Assembly (NCBI GenBank): GCA_034770075.1
Contig: CM068380.1
Span: 86,326,112 to 86,390,111 of the forward strand
Reading direction: 5' to 3'
DNA: 64,000 nt
Source: Aralia elata
Taxonomy: Eukaryota; Streptophyta; Magnoliopsida; Apiales; Araliaceae
Position 1 is the stretch's first letter. Each line of letters begins with the position of its first letter. Below the pieces are notes generated by a model. That model did no database searches. It saw only the letters and a program-made list of their open reading frames with translations, and was not told the origin of the DNA. Of the stretch, positions 57,079 through 64,000 are shown piece by piece. Both the position numbers and the translations under genes were made by a program.

Positions 57079-57954
57079 GTCTTGACTCTTAATTGTGTAC
57101 CAAATGAAATGGAAGAGACTACGCAGGCAGCGACTCTTTTTATTCACTTCTCTTCCGACGATATATTATTATTATTATTATTCACACCAAAAAAAACCTT
57201 ATTCTTCTGTTTCTTTCTCACGGAGTACCCGCTTTAAAAATACTACTTCCGTAACTTGGAATCTATTTCTTTCTTTTCTTTTCTTTTTATTATTGAGTAG
57301 AATATTTTGAAACCCGATTTAACAATTATACAGACGACATAATGTATAAATATTTGTAACGTGAAAGGGCAAATATGTGAGTCCACCGATATATATTCTC
57401 ACCGTCTCGTATTAAACGTCCTAATTGATTTCGGCACGTTAATTAATAATATATTTTTTTACCTAAATTGTCCTTCTAAATTACTTTTTAATTGTAGTAT
57501 CCATTCACTTTTCTATGACCCCAACATTAATTATTTTTTGTTAGTTCCCACATGAATAGAAAGAGATGTTATAATGATAAGATGAAAGAGAAAATGATAT
57601 AACAACATATCACTTCCCAATGTAAACCTTTTACCATTTTTTAAGTTTCCAACAAAAATTGACTAAAAAAATTATGAGGGTATAAGTAAAAAAATAAGAT
57701 AAAAATAGTTATTAATATAGAAATAGGATATTTATTGTGAAACATCTTAAAAAAGAAATTAAGATGTGTAATACGGAACGGATGGAGTATATATAAAAAT
57801 TCGCTTTATGCAATTTTATTATGGGGCCATTAAAAATAAGAATTTTTTCTACTTTTTTTCTTCTTCTATACTTTACTCTTTTTTTTAATTTGTGTAAAAA
57901 ATGTATTTTGGACATCCATGAGAAGATGGAGGAGGGGGTACAGTATATTATATA
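57079..57954. other. E2 upstream region and AT-rich spacer
   Basis: Holds the promoter and leader of the minus-strand E2 gene, a (TAT)n run near 57163-57182 and pyrimidine-rich stretches. A fragment ending ACGGAACGGATGGAGTA near 57772-57790 looks like one end of a MITE without a partner. No gene recognised. Confidence 0.45.
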
Positions 57955-58170
57955 CTCATTTTGTTTCGTAAGTTATAAGAGGATCTTATTTTAAAAAATT
58001 ATTTTATTGATATAATAGAAAATGACCTAATATCTTTAAATTTATAATTATAATTTATTACCATGTCATTACAATTAAGTTAACAATTTATTAATTAATA
58101 AAAATATATTTTAAATATTTATAAATTTTATGAATGAGACCTTTTTTTTTCTCTTATGGTTCGGAGGGAG
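57955..58170. mobile_element. Stowaway-like MITE
   Basis: Left end CTCATTTTGTTTCGTAAGTT then ATAAGA; right end TCTTATGGTTCGGAGGGAG, roughly inverted. TA flanks at 57953-57954 and 58171-58172. Confidence 0.6.
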
Positions 58171-58834
58171 TATGTGATATTTGAAAACTGAAGCCAATTT
58201 AATCTTGCAAGAAAAAAAAGTATAACTTTGATTGGCATTAAATGACTAATCTTGGACCTTAAACTTTAATCCTAAAATTGATTTGTACTCTAAATTTTAT
58301 TTTAAATTAAATACATCTTAAATTTTGAATTTCAAAATAATTTATTCTGTATTTTTTTTATCAAAATAATTTACACCCTATACTTCAGTATAAAAAGTAC
58401 AAATTATATTGAAACCTAAAATTTAAAATGCATTTAATTTAAAATGAAATTTAGAGTACAAATCAATTTTAAGGTGCAATTTGAAATTCAGTGGCATATT
58501 ATACTAGTAGACTAATAGTATAGATGGACAAATTGAGGTTCACCACTCTCCTTTTCAATCTCTCTCTCTCCTCTTTCCTTTTTTGTCTGCTCTGCTTCTC
58601 ATATGGTTTTGGTTCTGTTGACAAATTGAGGTTCTTAGAAATGTAAGAACGTCATTATTTTATATACAGAAAAGATTAGGTCACAATATGGCAATATGTC
58701 TTATAAATATATTCGCTCAAAAAAAGTAATAAAAGTGAGACTTTTTTTTTCTTTCTAAAAAACATTCATTATAAACAAGGGCTTAACCGGAACGTTTTGT
58801 GTTTAAACAAAAGTGTCAAAACTTCAGAATAATA
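58171..58834. other. AT-rich spacer
   Basis: Contains an imperfect inverted stretch around 58280-58480 (AAATTTTATTTTAAATTAAA and TTTAATTTAAAATGAAATTT) that may be another eroded element, and a short (TC)n run near 58559-58572. No gene recognised. Confidence 0.4.
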
Positions 58835-59055
58835 CTCCCTCGTCAAATAGCAGTATATTAAATTTCAAATTGATGCGAATTTGTTTAATTTTAGTTGATA
58901 CAATTATTATAATTATATGACATATAACAAAAATTATTAATTACAAAATTTATTTCATTCTAAACTTTTATGAGTCGTATTAATTTTAAAGTTTAATATA
59001 CCATCATTTGACCAAAAATCAAATTATATCTCTAATTTCGAAAAACCGGAGGGAG
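58835..59055. mobile_element. Stowaway-like MITE
   Basis: Left end CTCCCTCGTCAAATAGCAGT, right end CGAAAAACCGGAGGGAG, flanked by TA at 58833-58834 and 59056-59057. Subterminal inverted blocks (ATATTAAATTTCAAATTGAT near the left; TTAATATACCATCATTTGAC near the right) support a fold-back element. Confidence 0.6.
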
Positions 59056-59245
59056 TACTTAATAATTACACACGAATATAGATAAAGATACATTCTCGTA
59101 TTTATTTGATAAGGCTCAGAGTGTCTAAAGGATAATTCTCTGGCACAATACTTTTGATCCTACGCTTTCTATAAGATGTTTCCAATTATTCCATTCCCTT
59201 TTATTAAACACCTCCAAATGAAAAAACCAAATGTTCAACTAATTA

Positions 59246-59503
59246 CTCACTCCGTCCCAAATTAATTGCTCAATTTTAATTTTTTAAAGTCAAATTAACC
59301 ATTTTTAAAACTAATCTTTTTATTATTTTTGCTAAAATATAGGTGAAGAGATTATAACCAAAAGAAAGTATATACAATTTATTACTAACCCCAATTTTTA
59401 TAATTTTTGATATATATTTATATATGCTTAATTATGAATTCTAAAAATAGTCAATTTGACTTAAAAAAGTCAAAACTGAGCAATTAATTTAAGACAGAGA
59501 GAG
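59246..59503. mobile_element. Stowaway-like MITE (CAAATTAATT family, second copy)
   Basis: Left end CTCACTCCGTCCCAAATTAA then TTGCTCAATTTT; right end AAACTGAGCAATTAATTTAA then GACAGAGAGAG, clearly inverted. TA flanks at 59244-59245 and 59504-59505. It shares terminal and subterminal sequence, including an internal TAGTCAATTTGACTT-type block, with 5156-5422. Confidence 0.7.
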
Positions 59504-59505
59504 TA

Positions 59506-60524
59506 TCATATTTTTCCTGTATCCTTTCCCTTGTTTCCTCACCCATTGTCATATACCACTCAAGTTCGTTCGCAAGAAGAGTTCCAAGTCAGTTATTGAG
59601 GATTTGCATATTCTACTTTCACCCTCAATTTAGGTTTCTAATTGATTCGTCTATGCAGAGATGTTTTTAAGCTAAGACACGCCAGGGAGATAATTTAGGA
59701 AGAAAGTATAATACTCTATCAATACTTCTTCCTGGAACATTCTTAAATACATTCTCACTTCATTAAACTAAACAAATGATAAATAATATCTATAATGATA
59801 CAAAAGAATATTCATTACTTAAATGAAGTGGTTCTTTCAAGTATTCATCGAAAGGAAAGGAAGGAGATACGTGCTTCGAATTTGACTATTTGCGATATCT
59901 AAAAAACAATTTTTTTTTTTTATTATTTCTTCATTCCAATTCTTCTTTCTAGATTCAAAGAAACAAATTGTGCCTCACGTCCAACCTAGAGGAATGACAA
60001 AATTATACTCGTATATATATATAATCAAGCAAATAAATATTGCAACCCCATTATTATAATGTATACATGCTATCCAGTTTTCCTCATTATACCATTGTTT
60101 CAAACTATTAGTTTCGGTTACATAAGAATGCTACTGACAGAGACAGAAAGCGTTACAGGAGTGGAGCATGATCTTTCATTCGATAATAACTTTAGAAGAA
60201 ACAATAAAAACGGCACTGTACTTTTGCATCATCGTCCCAGTAAACTAGGCAACAGCAGAGTTTGGGTTTCACTCAAGACTTCCATGCATTTTGAAACTCA
60301 TTTCAGAAAGCCTATCATGAGATTGCAGTGGAGCATAAGAGAAAAGATAATTACTTGTGAATATGGAATCACGTCAACATATATTGAAAGAAATAATAGA
60401 ACCGCATGCAGAATAAAAATGGAATCAAATTTAAAATCATGTGTATTGGAGTCGCTCTTCGAAAACCAGTAATGTGATAACTTGGAGCGTGAAAGGAGTT
60501 CTTTAATTGAGTTCCTCACCTACG
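59506..60524. other. Spacer and 3' flank of D2HGDH
   Basis: The right end should contain the 3' untranslated region of the minus-strand D2HGDH gene. A plus-strand open frame at 60059-60472 has an unfamiliar translation and no codon or family support, so it is not called a gene. Confidence 0.45.
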
Positions 60525-63450
60525 TTAAGATAAGAGGGATGCTGGGAGAACCTTATACGGATTGAGAATTCCATGGGGGTCCAACAACTTCTTAATGGAA
60601 ACCATTAATTGCACCTGTCCACGCAGTTGATTTCTTATAAAAATTTGCACGATACACAGCATTCAAACAAATAGGGGATGAGGAGACGGAAGAAGTAATT
60701 TTGTCTGATGTTTTGACTAACACCCCGTTCCGTTGTCCGTGTGCGCATAAGATTCACAAATTACATACGCATACGAATGGGAAACGAAAGCTGTTTTTAC
60801 TATGACTAAGAAGTGCCAGTTAGAGGATTCACAGGAAAAGGAATATAACCTTGGAGGAACCAAATGGATAACCAAAGGGTTTTGCCCCTCTGCCCGGTTA
60901 GAGTTATCCCTTTGGTTCTTCAAAAAAACACATAGGCTTTGATATATATCAAAACATCATATCATCCTATCAAGTGCCTACCGGCATGGAAATGCTGCTC
61001 CAGAGAAAGAGTTTACTCAATATAAGTACTCTATTACATCGCTACATAATAGAATCTTTCTTAATTTCTTTGGGAATTAGACAACAAGCACATTGCTATG
61101 TAGAATTCATTTCTCAGTCCTGGAAATCTAAATGTCAGAAACTCTTCTACATTTTCTGACATAAATTGTACACAATGCACTATGGAAAAGTAAAATCATA
61201 TTCTCCTAAACTCCCTTCTGTTGGAATTTTCTGACAACTAATAGAAACTACAATGTGATAATTTTACGAGGCAAAAGCAAAATATACAAGGTTAGTAGAA
61301 GTTCCATGATGAATGTTTCCAGAAGCAACCTGAAGTATGAATTTCCCTGAAGAAGATGCTATTTACTATTGACCAAAAATGTAACAAAACGTTGTGCTTA
61401 TTGGACTTACAGTTTCACGTGACTTGCTGTAGTAAATCTTATCAGCTTTCATCAGTCCCAGGCCATGCTCTGCACTGATACTCCCGCGATGCTTAGATGT
61501 CCATTCATAAACAAAGGGTTCAATTTGTGCTAAAATCTGCAATGCTTCGTATTAGTTGGGCAACAAACATCACAATGGACACGACTAACTCTTTGAAGCA
61601 GGAATAAGGAAATTACAGTATCATCATATTGTGGTGTTGATATATTAAGATGGAGGTTGCCATCTCCAAGGTGACCATATCCTATCACATTAGCTGCAGG
61701 ACCTAGAATTTTAAATTAAAGGTCAGGAAAGAAGTTTAGAAATTATATATATATAGATATATATATATATATAAATTAATAAATAAAACTATTCATATAT
61801 CTTCACTTTTGTGGCATACAACATCATGGTAAAACAAATAATAACTTTTGTGCAGCCAAAACACATGTTATGAAAGTACATTTGCAGGAGATTGTAATTT
61901 GTAATTTTGGATATGAAAAAGTAATGCTGGGGTTTTCCCTCTTATCAGCCTCTTTAAGCTACATGATGTTTTACAGGAGATTGTAATTAGTGATTTTGGA
62001 TATGAAAAAGTAATGCTGGGGTTTTCCCTCTTTATCAGCTTCTTTAAGCTACATGATGTTTTACAGCAAAAGCACAGTTCTATGGCATAACAAACCATCG
62101 TCTTCAATATCAATGTCTAGTACTCCAGTCCACCCCTATAGAGAGAATTTCTTGTATGTACCAGGAGTTGAAACTAATTATAGCAAAATAACAATGCAAA
62201 GATATATTGGTTACCAAGACGTGTTCGCATTTCCTCGACAACATCGTATATCTTTTCAATTGGTAGTGACAAATCATATTTGTATACACCTCCAGCTTTC
62301 ATCAACGCTTCTGGTATACCCTGTGACCAATTTGATTATTTCATTTAGGCACATTCTAAAATGATATTTTGAAAGCACTATAAAGTTATTAGTATACTAT
62401 ATCTTTCTAACACTTATGTTAGAGACATTTTGTTTCAACACACTATCCAGTTGTCCACAGCATATAAATTACTTTTTACGCAAAAGGTACATCGCTTCAG
62501 AAGTAATGCACCAGAGAAATTAAATAATCTATTACACCCTCACTAGAAAATGCAAGAATTTATGAACAAAAAGTAACATGAATCAAAGGAGTCCATTTGG
62601 CTCTGACATGGCCATGTCAATAAAAGAACAGAAGCCAAAAAACCACTATGATTCTCTAGACGCCAGAAATATAAGAATCTGACGCAATCATGATCCACTT
62701 TCTGAGACAGTGCTACTCCTTTTAAACAAATCATTGCATACCCAGACAGAGGGAGTATTAATCAGCAATAAGGAAAGATCTAAACTTTCCAAATCAACTT
62801 AGCTTTTTGAGGCCCAAACTTAAAACCTAGAGAGAATACAGATGATTTACAAAAGCCAACCACTGATTCGAACAGAGAAGATGGAAGTCATAATCAAACA
62901 ATAGTTATTTATCACTTTTATATATGCCTCAATAACTTGTACATTTTTTAAATATGCCTAGACAGACTCTTCATTTTTTCTACAGAAAAGTGGAAAATAC
63001 AAACCTCTCGGATATGCCAAAATGATGATGCTTGTTGTATGTCTTGTGCAAGAACACCATCAGAAATAAAACCACCTTCCAGCGAACAAAGAAGGAAAGC
63101 TTCAAGCTTTTCCCTGGAGACATGGACAAAAACCAGTAGAGTTCAAAGAAACACCAATCACAGTAATAAAACTCATATACGTATTTATTGAAATGACAAG
63201 ATAGACATCACACATTAAAAATGCTTCGCAAGATCTGATAATTAAACTTCCTTCAGAGTTGAGCTAATTTTTTTAATAAAAAATTTGCAAATAAGTAACA
63301 AGTAAAACCAAACACCGAAAAAAAAGGGTGATGATCTTTACTTCAAAAGAATATGACGGTTGTACTTTAGAAAACCGATGATTGATTAAAGCAGAAGAGC
63401 GGGTTCATACGTGAGAAATCTAAAGGAAAATGTTCAATCGTTGACTGAAA

Positions 63451-63489
<39 letters not shown>

Positions 63490-64000
63490 TATACTCTCCG
63501 ACTTGCACATAGCATTTATATTTGAGATGTCAGACAAGATTATGTAAAATATTCCCGACTTAGAAGACTAGAAATGACAACCAAGTGTGATCAGGGGCAC
63601 AGTGTTATGTAAGTCAACATGGTGACCGACATGCATGATTTCACAAGTTGCTTTAAACCACCTCAACCCACTAATGAGGAACTCAATTATCACATTCAAG
63701 AGGGGTTTTTTTCTCGCCTTTTGGTCAGGCAGAGAACTCATTCAACCTAGTTTTGTCTCATCAGTGGCCTCATGGACCATGGTGAAAGAGGATTGTATTA
63801 AAAGGTCAAACCCTTTAATAAATTCAAACAGGTCTATATTCAGAAGGTGCAGAAGTCTGTTGTAATGAATTTTTATTAGGAGGTCCAGGTCTTCCTAGGA
63901 CCTTCCATTACATTTTCGACACGTGTAATGGTCATACATAATTAATACAAATTGGCCCCCACATGTTATGGGTTATTGGTTAAAAAAGAAATTATTGTAC
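60525..64000 (-). CDS. D2HGDH: D-2-hydroxyglutarate dehydrogenase, C-terminal exons (partial)
   Basis: Five exons on the minus strand (63113-63005, 62320-62215, 61693-61617, 61536-61411, 60614-60525) encode the last ~170 residues; the 5' exons lie beyond the right edge and no further exon was found in 63114-64000. The enzyme is a mitochondrial FAD flavoprotein that oxidises D-2-hydroxyglutarate to 2-oxoglutarate and passes electrons to the ETF/ETFQO chain during lysine and phytol-related catabolism. The sequence shows the FAD-oxidase C-terminal domain: EKLEAFLLCSLEGGFISDG, GGVYKYDLSLPIEKIYDVVE, the metal/substrate-site motif GYGHLGDGNLHLNI, then RGSISAEHGLGLMKADKI and the ending KLLDPHGILNPYKVLP. 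The two histidines of HLGDGNLH and the glutamate of AEHGLG match the metal-ligand positions known in D2HGDH. All splice phases agree. Confidence 0.93.
61885..62063. repeat. ~89-bp tandem duplication in a D2HGDH intron
   Basis: Units at 61885-61973 and 61974-62063 both run from CAGGAGATTGTAATT through GGATATGAAAAAGTAATGCT to CTACATGATGTTTTA, differing at only a few positions. It lies in the intron between the exons at 62320-62215 and 61693-61617. Confidence 0.9.
63114..64000. other. Upstream D2HGDH intron reaching the window edge
   Basis: Contains an (AT)n(AC)n microsatellite at about 63451-63492. No D2HGDH exon or other gene was recognised. A short self-complementary stretch (GGTCCAGGTCTTCCTAGGAC) lies at about 63882-63901. 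Confidence 0.5.

Noticed and set aside
60059..60472. 137-codon open frame on the plus strand downstream of D2HGDH
   Set aside because: No recognisable domain and atypical composition; most likely chance within the D2HGDH 3' flank.
60711..60930. TAACACCCCGTTCCGTTGTC start that resembles a MITE terminus in the last D2HGDH intron
   Set aside because: No convincing inverted partner or target duplication was found on the other side.

Overview
The window is nuclear DNA from a flowering plant, most likely a eudicot. It is AT-rich, its genes are split by GT-AG introns, and it carries a plant MIR169 hairpin, a YSK2 dehydrin, a class III peroxidase, Stowaway-type MITEs and a long-LTR chromovirus retrotransposon. 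The species cannot be fixed from sequence alone. All exon models here were built by hand from reading frame, splice consensus and protein-family conservation, without transcript support.

Layout. 0-4.6 kb: a MIR169 precursor (+) about 2.1 kb upstream of a two-exon YSK2 dehydrin (+) whose promoter has a G-box ABRE and DRE/CRT cores. 4.6-9.2 kb: AT-rich spacer with a MITE and a dispersed repeat. 9.2-15.3 kb: a seven-exon GT4-type glycosyltransferase (-). 16.2-26.6 kb: a complete Ty3/gypsy element (10.4 kb, 2.7-kb LTRs, 5-bp target duplication ATATG) with near-identical LTRs but broken gag, protease and early RT. 27.9-36.2 kb: a 17-exon gene (+) for a 409-residue single-pass membrane protein of unknown function, with a solo LTR and a MITE in its introns. 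37.9-39.3 kb: a PRX72/PRX49-like class III peroxidase (+). 39.3-43.2 kb: repeat-filled spacer (dispersed repeat, SINE-like unit, Helitron-like ends). 43.4-44.0 kb: intronless mitochondrial ribosomal protein bL12m (+). 47.9-53.0 kb: FOLT1-type folate carrier (+), 11 exons. 54.2-57.1 kb: UBE2W-type ubiquitin-conjugating enzyme (-), six exons. 57.1-60.5 kb: MITE-rich spacer. 60.5-64.0 kb: the last five exons of D-2-hydroxyglutarate dehydrogenase (-), which runs off the right edge.

The protein genes are ordinary housekeeping and stress genes and do not form one pathway. What links them is ancestry: from memory of Arabidopsis gene order, their relatives lie in two Arabidopsis segments (around At4g36400-36440 and At5g66380-66400). 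The window therefore looks like a less fractionated version of one ancestral block. I found no convincing undescribed protein system. The best leads are the MIR169-dehydrin neighbourhood, the TCP-site palindromes and tandem arrays inside the retrotransposon LTR, the uncharacterised 17-exon membrane-protein gene, and the block structure itself.
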